Origin: Flagellimonas aequoris
GTDB lineage: Bacteria; Bacteroidota; Bacteroidia; Flavobacteriales; Flavobacteriaceae
Reading direction: 5' to 3'
Assembly (NCBI RefSeq): GCF_003584165.1
Contig: NZ_QXFJ01000030.1
Location: 846,222-910,221 of the forward strand
DNA length: 64,000 bases
Within the stretch, counting starts at the first letter, position 1; each line of letters starts with the position of its first letter. The notes under the pieces were generated by a model that had not been told where the DNA came from, did not search any database, and was given only the letters and a program-made list of their open reading frames with translations. The position numbers and the translations under genes are program-made. This document shows, piece by piece, positions 15,335 to 25,124 of this stretch.

Positions 15335-18300
15335 CTATAAAGAGATGTTTGGCGTATGGGAGACTTTTTGGACGGACTTCGTTTGTGAAGTTGATTCTTC
15401 TTCTTTTTCCTCGGGTTCAACATCGTATTTATCTTCTAAGGAAAGATTGATTTCTTCCAATCGTTCTTCCATTTGTTCCAACTGTTCCGACTTGTCGAAT
15501 TCCAGTTCCAACACCTTTCTATTGGCCGCTACCGCCTTGCCGAAATCGTCTTTCAGCTCCGTCTGCATATTGAGGTTCTTGGGTATCTTGGCCAAGGCAT
15601 TGTGCATATATTCCGCAATACTTAGGGCATTGGCCACGATTTTCTGGGAACCATGGACGTAGCTGGCATTCGGGGTCTTGACAAACAACCGATGTTCATC
15701 GTTATCGATGACCTTGAGCCTCAGTTCGGCATCCAAGAGGGAGACTATGATATGCTCCCCGATCGTTTTTCGTTTGGATTCTAAAAGATGCTGGAGTTTT
15801 TTTCCAATGACCAGCGTTTCTGTCGAACCTTCTATTTTTAACACTCTGAGTAAACTCAAAAAATAGATGCTTTTATCGGCGAGGGATTCCCATAAGGGTA
15901 GATCGTTTTGAAGATTGGCGATGTTTTTGTCCGTTTTCATTAGTTCGTTCTCATAGAAATGGATATTGTTCTGCGCTTCCAAACGGTTCTTTTTAAAAAT
16001 GGCACGTTCGAGTTTCAGTTCGTCCAATTGCTTGCCCAGTTCTTCCTTTTCCAGATACAAAGGGTCGTTTTTAGCTACTGCCAACAAGGTTTTGTAGTCA
16101 ATGGAGCCCTCATCGTTGACCGGCCCCATATCCAATCTGTTGAACTGTATCGTCCCATTGGTCAATTGCTCGATAAAGTTCTTTTTGATGTTCACATTGT
16201 TGAGCATGAGGGCATCGGTACAGTTCTCGACGATATAAAACGATACCACAACTTTGTTGTCAAAATGTTCCTTGGCACCTAGGTTCCCTTTGCGTACCCC
16301 CCTTCCGTTGCGTTGGTCGATATCCGTAGGCCGGTAGGGAATATCCACATGGTGTATCCGTACCAAACGTTGCTGGATATTGGTTCCGGTCCCCAACTTT
16401 TCCGTGGAGCCGATGATGACGCGATAGGAACCCTCGTTTACGCTTTTGAAGCATTCCAAGCGTTTTCTATCGGTCTTAAAATCATGGATGAACACTATTT
16501 CTTCTTTGGGAACTCCATATTCTTCGACCAGAATACGCTTTAGCTCGTCATAGATATTGAAATGCTCCTTGGGAACCCCCAAATCAGAAAAAATGGCCTG
16601 TGCGCCCTTAAAAGAATTGGTTTCGACATACGTTTTATAGACTTCAGAGGCAATGGTCCGCAATTTGGCCTCCCTGGGGTCGTCCAATTCCTGGTTCAAC
16701 AATCTTGGATCGATGGAGGCATTTCGCATATGATGAAGCGCGATCAGCGACAAGGCGCTTTTTTGTTCCTCGGTATATTCCTTTCCGCCGTATAACAAGC
16801 TACTGTCCCCTCTTTGCAGAAACTCCTTTATCCTGTCAAAATACGCCAATTGGGCGGCAGTAGGTTTTAACGTATGGACATCGAGCTGCATTCTTGGCCT
16901 ATCGATTTGGTGCGTAGTTCCGTTGACGATAATCGAAATCTCGTTGTAGAGGGAGGACAACAATTTCATTTTCTTGAAGGAACGGAAACGCTCGCGAACC
17001 TTATAATCTCCCGAAACGGTAGGTTCAAATTCATAGGATTTGTTGGCGAACACCTGTGCCCATTGGTCAAAGGAGGTAATGTTCATCTCCTGCATGCGAT
17101 GGGGAATAAGGTATTTGAACAGTACATAGACCTCGGTAATCGAATTGGAAATGGGCGTACCCGATAGAAAAGTGGACTGAAAATCCCTTTCTTTTGCCTT
17201 TTGCAGGGTTCGAATGGCGACCAACAGGTTTTTGCTGCGCTGCGAGCCCTTGTTGGTATTCAACCCGGCAACCCTACTGTGCCGCGTGGTGTACATGAGG
17301 TTCTTGAACTTATGGGATTCGTCCACCATGATGTGCCCAAAGCCCATTTGGTCAAAATTGATGACCTCGCTCTGTTTCTGTTGCATCTGGAAATACACCT
17401 CGTCTAAAGTGGCCTTCAAATTCTCGCGCCTTTGCTGTAGCCCTTTGAGTACCCTTTTGCTGATGGAATACTTATCCTCATGGATGACGTTCAGGTCGCG
17501 TTCCAGGTTCGCCAGTTCCTCACTGATGATGTCGTGGATGACCTTTGGGGACTGCGGAATGAACTTAAAGGTATCATGGCTCATCAATACCACATCGCAA
17601 TCGGTACTTGCGATCTTGGCAAAAAAAGCATTGCGATTGGCGAGGCCGCTGACCACCTTGTCATGGGCGACCAATAATTTCATGTTCGGAAAGGCATTGA
17701 GCAGTTCGCTCCTCAACTGCACCACCGTGGAGCGCAGCCCGATAACCAAGGTTTTCTTCGAAAGGTCGAGTTCCTTTAACTTGTATGAGGCCAAGGCCAT
17801 GTCCAAGGTCTTCCCGAAACCCACCTCTTTATTGACCAACAACCCTTGGTTGATGATGATGCCCGCCACGGTATCTTTTTGGCTGGGGTATGGGGTAAAC
17901 TGTTGCAACCCCTCGAATTTGAGATAGCTGCCATCATATTTGGGATGTACCTTGGCATCGTACATTCTGTAAAAGATAAATTCCAGTTCTTTCCTCAGAT
18001 CGGGCTTCCCCATGATGTAGTTGTGAAAATCCTTATAAAGGATTTCAAATTTGATCCGGATTTCCTGCATCCTAGCCTTATCCGTTTTCTTGTTCCCCTT
18101 TGGCCCTTTCGATATATAGGGAATGGTTGAGTTCAGGGCACCTTCCAAAATATCTGTAAAATAATAGCTCCGGTTCTCGCTCCGTACATAGAACTTTCTG
18201 ACCTCCTGATATTCGTAGGTCTCGATCTTGACCATGTATTTGGATGTACTCTCGTTGTAGGCAATGTGCGCCAAGGTCTGGTAGGTGTCATAGAGAAAGG

Positions 18301-20206
18301 CCCGGGTAATTTCCAACGGAAACCACGGTTCGTGCAGTTTGATATCAAGGTCTTCAAAAGGTGTAATGGGTGGTTTTACCCCTTCCAAGGCCAATAGGGC
18401 TCTGTCGATGTAATTCTTATCGACATAGGATTGGTACGGGCCAAAATCGTTCCTTCGGTAAAAATTGATTTTTTCGTAGATGGTTCCCGATAAAAAAAGG
18501 AATTTTGGAGCCAATACGACCCTCTTCCCTTCCGGGTTCAGAAACAATAATTGCCGTTCCAGGGCATCCTTGATGAGCGATTCCTTGGCTTCCCCGGTCA
18601 TTTGGGCCAAGACATCCGCATCGATGCCGTTGTATTTGTTCAACGAAAAATAGAGGGCATCTTCCAACGACAGCTTTTCAGGGGTTTTGGCCATCCCGCT
18701 CCAAGGATTGACCAAAATATCGGCCTTTAAGAAAGTGCCGTTTTCGGGTCTTTCCAAGGCCAGGAGCATCGGTCCCTGAATGTCCAAAGTTACAAAAGGG
18801 TAGTTCGCTTTGTCGTGTAGTTTCCCGTACTGAAAGTCGAACAGGTCGTATTGATAGTTCAGGCTGTCCAAAGTCCGTTGCCCCTTACTCCTGTCGGTAT
18901 CCAATAATTCGAGATAGGTATCGCGCAAGGCCAATATCTTGGAAAGCATATCGAATTCCTTGGGTTTGACGGTCAATACTTCCAACGCTCCGTTTTCAAG
19001 GATTTTGGCGATTTTCTGTTCCCTGATGACCAGATTACCGGCCTTTAGGATGCCTTTATAACGCAACTGCGGAATGGGTGCCAGAGGTTCCTTGGGGCTA
19101 AATTCAATCGGCTTTTTTTCAATTGTCCTAGTTTTATGGGCAAGTCCAAAATCGCCCAACTTGTGGGTAATGGCAAGTTGCAGGCCTTCGAGATCGATCG
19201 CGTTACTCACGGTGTAATCGGTTTGGTCGTACATTCCGCCTTCCGCTATTTCGCCCAGGACCCGATCTCCGTATATCGAGAAATACGAACTGAACTGGAC
19301 CGTGTTCTGGCCCACTGCGTGTTCAACGGTATCGGAAAACAGTTCATTGATCTTCTGCTGTTCGGCAGTTGTTTCTATCCCCTGATTGTTCTGAAATACC
19401 AAAATATCGGTGACCACGGCCGTATTTTCCTGCGCAAAGGCCGTATCGGGCAGGCGGACACCGCCCAAAAAATTATTGGTTTCCATCAAGTCCTTCCGAA
19501 TGGGCGCATATTGGGCCTTGTCCAAAAAATTCTTGGTACATATCAAAACGGAAACCCCAGCGGGCTTTAGACAGGACAATCCCTTGTACACAAAATAGGA
19601 ATGGATGTTCTTGGAAATCCGGGCCTGTAATGGATGGCCATTTAACGCGGTATCGAAAATCTTGCTCGCCCCAAAGGGAATGTTGCTGACCACAAGGTCA
19701 TACTTCCTAACGGCATCGGTCTGTGCCATATTCTCAAAGGGGACCCCAAAAATCTGAACATTGGTGTTCGGTTTAAAATTATGTTCCAAAATACGGGCGG
19801 TCAGAATTTCCTTTTCAAAAGCGGTGAATCGTGCCGCAGGAAACTTCTTCAATAATTCCCGAATGAAAAGCCCGTTTCCCGCGCTCGGTTCCAAAACGGT
19901 CTCTGGTTTATAATCCTGCAATCCATTCAAGAACGAACCGATGGACCGTATAATGGGAACAGGTGTAAAATAGGAATTGAGGGAACTGTTTTCCAAGCTT
20001 GCCAGCACGGTCGGGGCATATTCCTGCCCGAAATAACGTTCCAACCGTTCCAAAAAAACGGATCGATATTCCTCATTCTTGAGGATGTCGTAAATATTGC
20101 CAAAACCAAGGTTGTTAATAAATAGATGCGGATCCGATTCTGGCGCGTGGAGGGCGTCCAAGGTCCTCACCAAATGGTCGAGGTACCTTTTCTTTGAGTA
20201 TTTCAT
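15335..20206 (-). CDS. Large DNA methyltransferase-helicase fusion (DarB-like)
   Basis: This 1623-residue protein joins an N6-adenine methyltransferase-like domain to an SNF2-type helicase. Motif I (VLEPSAGNGLF, residues 104-114) and a NIPF variant of the NPPY motif (residues 175-178) lie at the N-terminus. A GFGKTLDMALASY Walker A motif (about residue 800), VDESHKF (Walker B), SGTPISN and the RNGRGVRKGN arginine-finger region mark the helicase. The C-terminal 250 residues are coiled-coil-like and end in a charged, serine-rich tail. Proteins of this size occur on nearly all Bacteroidetes conjugative elements, and DarB of phage P1 protects incoming DNA from restriction. An anti-restriction role is the likely reading. 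It is one of five genes of the DNA-processing cluster. Confidence 0.8.
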   Translation of the reverse strand: MKYSKKRYLDHLVRTLDALHAPESDPHLFINNLGFGNIYDILKNEEYRSVFLERLERYFGQEYAPTVLASLENSSLNSYFTPVPIIRSIGSFLNGLQDYKPETVLEPSAGNGLFIRELLKKFPAARFTAFEKEILTARILEHNFKPNTNVQIFGVPFENMAQTDAVRKYDLVVSNIPFGASKIFDTALNGHPLQARISKNIHSYFVYKGLSCLKPAGVSVLICTKNFLDKAQYAPIRKDLMETNNFLGGVRLPDTAFAQENTAVVTDILVFQNNQGIETTAEQQKINELFSDTVEHAVGQNTVQFSSYFSIYGDRVLGEIAEGGMYDQTDYTVSNAIDLEGLQLAITHKLGDFGLAHKTRTIEKKPIEFSPKEPLAPIPQLRYKGILKAGNLVIREQKIAKILENGALEVLTVKPKEFDMLSKILALRDTYLELLDTDRSKGQRTLDSLNYQYDLFDFQYGKLHDKANYPFVTLDIQGPMLLALERPENGTFLKADILVNPWSGMAKTPEKLSLEDALYFSLNKYNGIDADVLAQMTGEAKESLIKDALERQLLFLNPEGKRVVLAPKFLFLSGTIYEKINFYRRNDFGPYQSYVDKNYIDRALLALEGVKPPITPFEDLDIKLHEPWFPLEITRAFLYDTYQTLAHIAYNESTSKYMVKIETYEYQEVRKFYVRSENRSYYFTDILEGALNSTIPYISKGPKGNKKTDKARMQEIRIKFEILYKDFHNYIMGKPDLRKELEFIFYRMYDAKVHPKYDGSYLKFEGLQQFTPYPSQKDTVAGIIINQGLLVNKEVGFGKTLDMALASYKLKELDLSKKTLVIGLRSTVVQLRSELLNAFPNMKLLVAHDKVVSGLANRNAFFAKIASTDCDVVLMSHDTFKFIPQSPKVIHDIISEELANLERDLNVIHEDKYSISKRVLKGLQQRRENLKATLDEVYFQMQQKQSEVINFDQMGFGHIMVDESHKFKNLMYTTRHSRVAGLNTNKGSQRSKNLLVAIRTLQKAKERDFQSTFLSGTPISNSITEVYVLFKYLIPHRMQEMNITSFDQWAQVFANKSYEFEPTVSGDYKVRERFRSFKKMKLLSSLYNEISIIVNGTTHQIDRPRMQLDVHTLKPTAAQLAYFDRIKEFLQRGDSSLLYGGKEYTEEQKSALSLIALHHMRNASIDPRLLNQELDDPREAKLRTIASEVYKTYVETNSFKGAQAIFSDLGVPKEHFNIYDELKRILVEEYGVPKEEIVFIHDFKTDRKRLECFKSVNEGSYRVIIGSTEKLGTGTNIQQRLVRIHHVDIPYRPTDIDQRNGRGVRKGNLGAKEHFDNKVVVSFYIVENCTDALMLNNVNIKKNFIEQLTNGTIQFNRLDMGPVNDEGSIDYKTLLAVAKNDPLYLEKEELGKQLDELKLERAIFKKNRLEAQNNIHFYENELMKTDKNIANLQNDLPLWESLADKSIYFLSLLRVLKIEGSTETLVIGKKLQHLLESKRKTIGEHIIVSLLDAELRLKVIDNDEHRLFVKTPNASYVHGSQKIVANALSIAEYMHNALAKIPKNLNMQTELKDDFGKAVAANRKVLELEFDKSEQLEQMEERLEEINLSLEDKYDVEPEEKEEESTSQTKSVQKVSHTPNISL

Positions 20207-20243
20207 GAGTGAGTGAGTTAAGGAATTTGATTGGATGCTTATG

Positions 20244-20693
20244 CTACATAGTCAGACCTTTATTTTTATCTGGATTAATTTGTTTACGGACTTCCCGCAA
20301 ATCATATTCTGAAAGTGTAAAACCTAAATTTGTTAAAAGGGCATCGTTGAATTTGCGCTTGGCAAACTCGGACCAACCAAGAATTCCATTGTGTTCTATT
20401 TCATTTTCATGGTAATATTCTTGGGCAAGATTGATTTTGCATTCTTCCACCATACATTTTCTTGAGTATCTGAGCCTTTCACAAATCCACTCGTAATTGA
20501 AATACAGTAGGTTTTGGTGCATATCCCGATTTGCCATATAGTTATCCGATACCAAATGGCCCGTTTCTTTTTCGTACATCCTCACACTTCCGTTGTCATC
20601 ACATTCGCTGTCGCCGATATAGTAAATGAACGATTTTGTTACCATGGCCATTTTAAAAACGTGTCCGTCGATTTTTTTGTACTTATTTTCCAT
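20244..20693 (-). CDS. Hypothetical protein of the ICE
   Basis: The 149-residue protein is acidic and not one I recognise. It starts MENKYKKIDGHVFKMA and contains YYIGDSECDDNGSVRMYEK and a helical second half (WICERLRYSRKCMVEE). It lies 37 bases before the large methyltransferase-helicase gene and 1 base behind the upstream gene, so all three are probably one transcript with the M23 peptidase gene first. It has no membrane segment. Confidence 0.6.
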   Translation of the reverse strand: MENKYKKIDGHVFKMAMVTKSFIYYIGDSECDDNGSVRMYEKETGHLVSDNYMANRDMHQNLLYFNYEWICERLRYSRKCMVEECKINLAQEYYHENEIEHNGILGWSEFAKRKFNDALLTNLGFTLSEYDLREVRKQINPDKNKGLTM

Positions 20694-20694
20694 T

Positions 20695-21966
20695 TTAGGA
20701 AGGTTTCATTTGCACAGTCTGTACTGCTAGATTATTTTTTAGTTTTACCAAGGCAATTGGAAAATTTTTACAGTGCGAGTAATTCCGATCGATATGCCGC
20801 AGTACGGAACCGACAATGGGTCTAAAGTTCATGTCCTCTTGATTTTTCTCGCCTTCCGCAAAACGCCATTCCCCCGTACCGTAGTGCTTTTTGAGGAACG
20901 CCGTTCTTTCATTGTTTTTTAGCACAATGGCTTCTTTTTCGACCACAAAATTCTTTTTGACAATGACCTCTTTCGAGAGGTACAATCTTTCTTGGGCAGA
21001 AATTTCCTTGGATTGCATGAGTTTTTTATAAGTTTCCCATTGCAATCGTGAATGTCCGTTAACTTCCTCTTTGCGTCGAACATAAAGGACGCCTTGATGG
21101 ATACCAAGTTGTAGACCGTGCTTTAGATAGGCTATGAGTTCTATCTTGCTGTCCAGAAAGCGTTCCTTGAATTCCTGCATGCCGAAATAGAGGGATTCGG
21201 ATTTTGGTGCCGTCTCCAGAAAGGACTGAAACACCAAGTAGCGCTCCGTAGCTTCCGTAAGGGTCATGATATTGTATTTTCCTTCGAATTCCGAAAGATG
21301 GAACTGTTTGCCTACATATTGTATGGGATCGGATACCACCTGCTCGCTTGGTAGTAAAATCGATTCCTTGAAATAGGGATTGCTTTGGAAGGTCAGTTGG
21401 ACGGCATCATTATAAAATGCCGCAATATTTCTGCTATCCTTTCTTTCGTTTTGCAATCGGTCGGCCCCATAAAAGGAATGCTCAAATCGAAGCGAACTTT
21501 TTTCTACCGGATGTAAGGCCGAAACCGATTGACGCAAGCCTCGACCGTCGTAGGTTTTCCATAAAGGAATATTACCGTGGGTAGTGCTGGCCATAAAAAA
21601 GGTTTGGGTATTGAACTGAAACCCGAATTTTATCGCGCACAAAAGCGAATCGCTTTCCAAAATCCTAAAATTCCCGATAGGAACGATTTTATGGTCGTGG
21701 TTTACCAGTAGTTCTTTTTCCTTGCCTTGGGCCAATAGCTTTTTAAGGTTTCCATCGATATAGCCCTTTTTGGCAAGGTTTAGCCGTTTGATATAATCGA
21801 GCTTTTTAAGGTCTTTGACTTCATCAGTGGTTATCGAGTCATATTCCAGCTTACCAAAGGCCCTAAAATCTATATCTTTCGACATTTGCCTGTAATTATT
21901 GACAGTATGGTAGAAGCGCCTTGCAAAGCGTGCAGCTCTTTTCCAAATTGGGATTTTATTTTCCAT
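20695..21966 (-). CDS. Hypothetical protein of the ICE
   Basis: The 423-residue protein starts at ATG 21966 (MENKIPIWKRAARFARRF); the frame is open for a further 11 codons that overlap the peptidase gene. It has a basic N-terminus, a central region with repeated KYFxxxxFLE-like helices and a lysine-rich C-terminal half. It has no motif that I can name, no signal peptide and no membrane segment. The start overlaps the stop of the peptidase gene by about 11 bases, so the two are translationally coupled. Confidence 0.55.
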   Translation of the reverse strand: MENKIPIWKRAARFARRFYHTVNNYRQMSKDIDFRAFGKLEYDSITTDEVKDLKKLDYIKRLNLAKKGYIDGNLKKLLAQGKEKELLVNHDHKIVPIGNFRILESDSLLCAIKFGFQFNTQTFFMASTTHGNIPLWKTYDGRGLRQSVSALHPVEKSSLRFEHSFYGADRLQNERKDSRNIAAFYNDAVQLTFQSNPYFKESILLPSEQVVSDPIQYVGKQFHLSEFEGKYNIMTLTEATERYLVFQSFLETAPKSESLYFGMQEFKERFLDSKIELIAYLKHGLQLGIHQGVLYVRRKEEVNGHSRLQWETYKKLMQSKEISAQERLYLSKEVIVKKNFVVEKEAIVLKNNERTAFLKKHYGTGEWRFAEGEKNQEDMNFRPIVGSVLRHIDRNYSHCKNFPIALVKLKNNLAVQTVQMKPS

Positions 21967-22792
21967 GAGTATTGGGTTTAATATCCATGACTTCGGCATA
22001 GATGGTTTTCTTTAGGTTAAAGGATGGCCTTGGATCGATTTTGACTTCATTCTTCCAAACTTCGTAATGCAGATGAAATCCCGTGGAACTACCCGAACTA
22101 CCAACCGTTGCTATAAGCTCATGTTGGTCAATAGTCTGTCCTTTGGCGACCAATACCTTTTCCAAATGTCCGTAGAGGGTCTTAAAACCGAACCGGTGCC
22201 TGATGATAATATGGATGCCATAACCATTTTCTGAATAAATGACCTCGGACACGGTTCCCGCGGCCGATGCATATATAGGCTTGCCTGATGGAGCGGCCAG
22301 ATCGATACCAAAATGGGTTTTCGTTTTTTTGGAAATGGGATGGGTACGCATGCCATACCTACTTGACAATGAATAATTGCCCTTTTCCAAGGGAACACAC
22401 GAGGGAAACTGGTGCAGGAGTTCCGGTCGGTATGTCAAATATGTTTCCAAAGTAGCTATATAGGAGTAATCCGGAATTTGATACAGGTACTTGGCAATCC
22501 GTTCTTCAATGGCCAATAACAAATGTTCCCGTTCCTTATCCACAATGGTACTATCAAAGCGGTCGGTTTTAAAATTGTCCTTTAGCCGTTCCCCGTAATT
22601 TTCCATGGCAACGGTTGTTTCCCGAAGTTTTGAATTCGAAAAACCAAAACCATTTCCGATGACATAGAAAAGACAAAGAAGTATCAGAAAGAGCAAGTGG
22701 GCCAGTTCCTTTCGACCCATACCGCTGATATAGCAATGTCCAACTATTCGCAATTTTTTCCCTAATAAATTTGCAGATTCAAAAAAATTCAT
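21956..22792 (-). CDS. M23-family metallopeptidase of the conjugation cluster
   Basis: The 278-residue protein has a hydrophobic N-terminal segment (HLLFLILLCLFYVIGNGF, about residues 31-48) and a C-terminal M23 (LytM-like) domain. The metal ligands are H and D in HFGIDLA, and HLHYEV is near the end, with the loop RYGMRTHP before them. M23 enzymes cut peptidoglycan cross-bridges; on conjugative elements they open the wall for the transfer channel. Start 22792 follows a candidate promoter (22809-22838); an ATG at 22720 just before the hydrophobic segment is the alternative. It is the first gene of a leftward cluster. Confidence 0.8.
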   Translation of the reverse strand: MNFFESANLLGKKLRIVGHCYISGMGRKELAHLLFLILLCLFYVIGNGFGFSNSKLRETTVAMENYGERLKDNFKTDRFDSTIVDKEREHLLLAIEERIAKYLYQIPDYSYIATLETYLTYRPELLHQFPSCVPLEKGNYSLSSRYGMRTHPISKKTKTHFGIDLAAPSGKPIYASAAGTVSEVIYSENGYGIHIIIRHRFGFKTLYGHLEKVLVAKGQTIDQHELIATVGSSGSSTGFHLHYEVWKNEVKIDPRPSFNLKKTIYAEVMDIKPNTHGK

Positions 22793-22799
22793 ATATTTG
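22770..22799 (+). promoter_or_regulatory. Candidate promoter of the rightward Toprim gene
   Basis: TTTG (22770-22773) and TATATTTG (22792-22799) are separated by 18 bases. It would give a start near 22806, 36 bases before the ATG at 22842. It overlaps the start region of the leftward peptidase gene. Confidence 0.45.
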
Positions 22800-22808
22800 C
22801 TTTATCTA

Positions 22809-22838
22809 CAAATTTATAATTTATTTGCAAATAAGCAA
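22809..22838 (-). promoter_or_regulatory. Candidate promoter of the leftward peptidase gene
   Basis: On the minus strand TTG (complement of 22836-22838) and TAAATTTG (complement of 22809-22816) are separated by 19 bases. Transcription would start near 22802, about ten bases before the ATG at 22792. It faces the rightward promoter at 22770-22799. Confidence 0.4.
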
Positions 22839-22841
22839 GAA

Positions 22842-24068
22842 ATGAAAAAAAATTGGCTAACAGAAGACCATCGCATCGACCTCCCGAAGCTTTTTAAGCA
22901 TCTTGGCTTTCGAGCGGTACAACGGGAAAGAACACATTATCTATACAAAGGTAACGGCGCGCAATACGTTATCCTCAACACCGAAAAGGGCTATCTGTAC
23001 TATAAAATAGAACGCCCGGATGAAAAACTATCGGCCTCGGATCTGATTACCGAACATGTATCGAAAACCGAGGGAATGGACAAAGAAATGCTCTGGGACA
23101 AAGTGGACACCTATTATAGAGAGGTGTTACGGACAGAAAGTTTATTGGTTAGCGACAATACAGAAAGCACCGTTGAAACAGTAACAAAAGATTTCAACCA
23201 TTTTCTTGCTTATGCCTTACCCTTGGATAAAAACACCGATGGACTCTACAAAAATTTAGACGATATGGCACCTTTTGAGGGGCGCATCTTCAAAAATAAG
23301 GAAGACGAAGTCCTATTTCCACTGTTCAATATCCAGAACGAGGTCTGTGGGTATTTTACGGATACCGAGCAAGAGGTGCTCCCTTATAAGGAATCGGCCA
23401 TCAAACATTCGTTGTGGTATTCCAATATTCCCAAAAAAATCGATGGACTGTTCCTTTTTAAAGATCCTAAAGAGGCGTTGGCGTTCCATAGAAAATTCCA
23501 GTTTAAAAACGTCGTATATCTCGCTTTGGGGGCTATCAATGCCCAAACGACACGAATTCTTTTTCAAATCCAGCGTTTGACCAAGGTGGATAAGCTTTTT
23601 TTGAGCTTTACAGGCTATAAAAAACTGGAGGGGTATTTACGCGACCTGCATTTTATATCCTATGTGGAGGATTCGGATTTTAAACTGCATTTGACCGATA
23701 GGGATATGGTAATCGATTTCCCAATGGGAAACGAGAAATCCTTTTCCCGATTTTATGATCATACGCGGCGGTTCAATACCGAACTGGCCCAGAGTTTTCT
23801 GAAATACAATAAGATCATCGACCAGAACCGATTGAACCGATATAGCATCATGGTATCCAAGGACGGGGAGCAGATCAAAGTGCGCCTGCCTTTGGAGACC
23901 AATGCCATAAGGTTATTGGTCTGGTCGTACTATAAAAATTATTTGGACAAGACCATCGAAATCCTCAAACCGACAGCCCACAATTGGTATTCGGAATGGG
24001 AATTGGCAGAAAGCCAAACCAAAAAAAGGAAGGAGGTTCAGTGGAAAGAGTATAGAATCGCACTATAA
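22842..24068 (+). CDS. Primase-like / Toprim-region protein
   Basis: The 408-residue protein starts at ATG 22842 (MKKNWLTEDHRIDLPKLFKHLGF), as the 15 codons before it are AT-rich leader. The layout resembles the replication and primase proteins of Bacteroidetes elements: a small N-terminal domain, then a Toprim-like half with GLFLFKDPKEALAFH and VDKLFLSFTG, in which KLFLSFTG is the metal-binding strand position. The exact acidic residues of Toprim are not clear. It stands ahead of two further genes with the same direction (24195 and 25125), the second of which is also primase-like. Confidence 0.55.
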   Translation: MKKNWLTEDHRIDLPKLFKHLGFRAVQRERTHYLYKGNGAQYVILNTEKGYLYYKIERPDEKLSASDLITEHVSKTEGMDKEMLWDKVDTYYREVLRTESLLVSDNTESTVETVTKDFNHFLAYALPLDKNTDGLYKNLDDMAPFEGRIFKNKEDEVLFPLFNIQNEVCGYFTDTEQEVLPYKESAIKHSLWYSNIPKKIDGLFLFKDPKEALAFHRKFQFKNVVYLALGAINAQTTRILFQIQRLTKVDKLFLSFTGYKKLEGYLRDLHFISYVEDSDFKLHLTDRDMVIDFPMGNEKSFSRFYDHTRRFNTELAQSFLKYNKIIDQNRLNRYSIMVSKDGEQIKVRLPLETNAIRLLVWSYYKNYLDKTIEILKPTAHNWYSEWELAESQTKKRKEVQWKEYRIAL

Positions 24069-24194
24069 AATGGAAAAAGGACGCTCCCGCCCTCTTTCCT
24101 TCAAATTCCGTAACTCACAAATCACTCCTGATTTGCAGTTATGTACTCAAAAGTAACAAATTCAAATTTCGTAACAATTAAAAATCACTCAAAA

Positions 24195-25055
24195 ATGGAA
24201 AAACAAGCAGAAAAACAAATCGAAAAAGTCTTCGTCAACGTAAGCCAGGTCTGGTTTAAGGGCGAAGCCATTTCCAAGGATCAGGACACCTATAAGGTCA
24301 AAACCGATGATGGCAGAACCTTTACAATGCCCAAGATGAACGAGGAAGGTGGAAAAAACGAGGACATACAGGTCCGGGAAAACTTGGACCATCAATTTGC
24401 TAAGGAAGACGTAAAAAGGCGTTTGGAAGGAGCCTATATCAGTTTTCAAAAGTTGGACGATAATGTTCAGGAATCCCTTTTGAAAGGCAAGGAGCGTTTG
24501 ATCAAGACCACCTATATCAGTGATGGACAGTTGAAAAGTTCTGTCAAAATGGTGCAAATGGTCTATAATCCCAATACTGGTTCCAAATTGGACGTACAGA
24601 TCAGACGTAACGAACAGATCAAATTGGAAGATGCGAATGCCTACCAATATCAATTTACCAAGGAGGAATACAATGCCATGGTTAAAGAAGGTCAAACCAT
24701 TCAATTTACCGGTACTTCCTTGAACGGGGACACCTTCCAAAAACTGGCCTACTATGAGCCAAGACTGAACGATATCCGTACAAAACCGGCAGTTTCCGCC
24801 AATATGTACGTACTCGGGCAACAATTGACCAAGGAGCAGGCCGACACCATGAACAAAGGGGAAGAAGTCAAAATCACTATCCGTAAGACCAAAAAAGGGC
24901 CTTTGACCTATATGGTCAGATGGAGTGCGAAAGGGCAACGTTTTCTCTACAGTGATTTGGAGAAGGCGAAACTCAAGGATATGGAGGTCAAAGCGGGGAC
25001 AACCCTTGACAGCGAAAAAAAAAAGAAACAGCCTAGCAACGCCATGAGCCTGTAG
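24195..25055 (+). CDS. Hypothetical DUF3945-like protein of the ICE
   Basis: The 286-residue protein from ATG 24195 is lysine- and glutamine-rich and consists of two or three similar modules of about 80 residues with a YxFTKEEYNAMVKEGQTIQFTGT pattern, then LTKEQADTMNKGEEVKITIR. Repeats of this kind occur in DUF3945 and DUF4099 proteins encoded near topoisomerases and primases on mobile elements of Bacteroidetes. Its function is unknown. It has no signal or membrane segment, and the C-terminus is a very basic tail (SEKKKKQPSN). It lies between two primase-like genes. Confidence 0.5.
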   Translation: MEKQAEKQIEKVFVNVSQVWFKGEAISKDQDTYKVKTDDGRTFTMPKMNEEGGKNEDIQVRENLDHQFAKEDVKRRLEGAYISFQKLDDNVQESLLKGKERLIKTTYISDGQLKSSVKMVQMVYNPNTGSKLDVQIRRNEQIKLEDANAYQYQFTKEEYNAMVKEGQTIQFTGTSLNGDTFQKLAYYEPRLNDIRTKPAVSANMYVLGQQLTKEQADTMNKGEEVKITIRKTKKGPLTYMVRWSAKGQRFLYSDLEKAKLKDMEVKAGTTLDSEKKKKQPSNAMSL

Positions 25056-25124
25056 TTCCTTTTTTTAATTAACTCAATGCAAAGGCCGATATGCTTGGCG
25101 TGTCGGCCATTTTAAACCCTTCCC

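Noticed and set aside
17214..17927. Long plus-strand reading frame inside the methyltransferase-helicase gene
   Set aside because: Shadow of the large gene on the other strand, with serine- and leucine-rich composition typical of such shadows.
24189..24938. Long minus-strand reading frame opposite the DUF3945-like gene
   Set aside because: Shadow frame with unnatural composition (rich in F, L, I, G, V) opposite a coherent gene.
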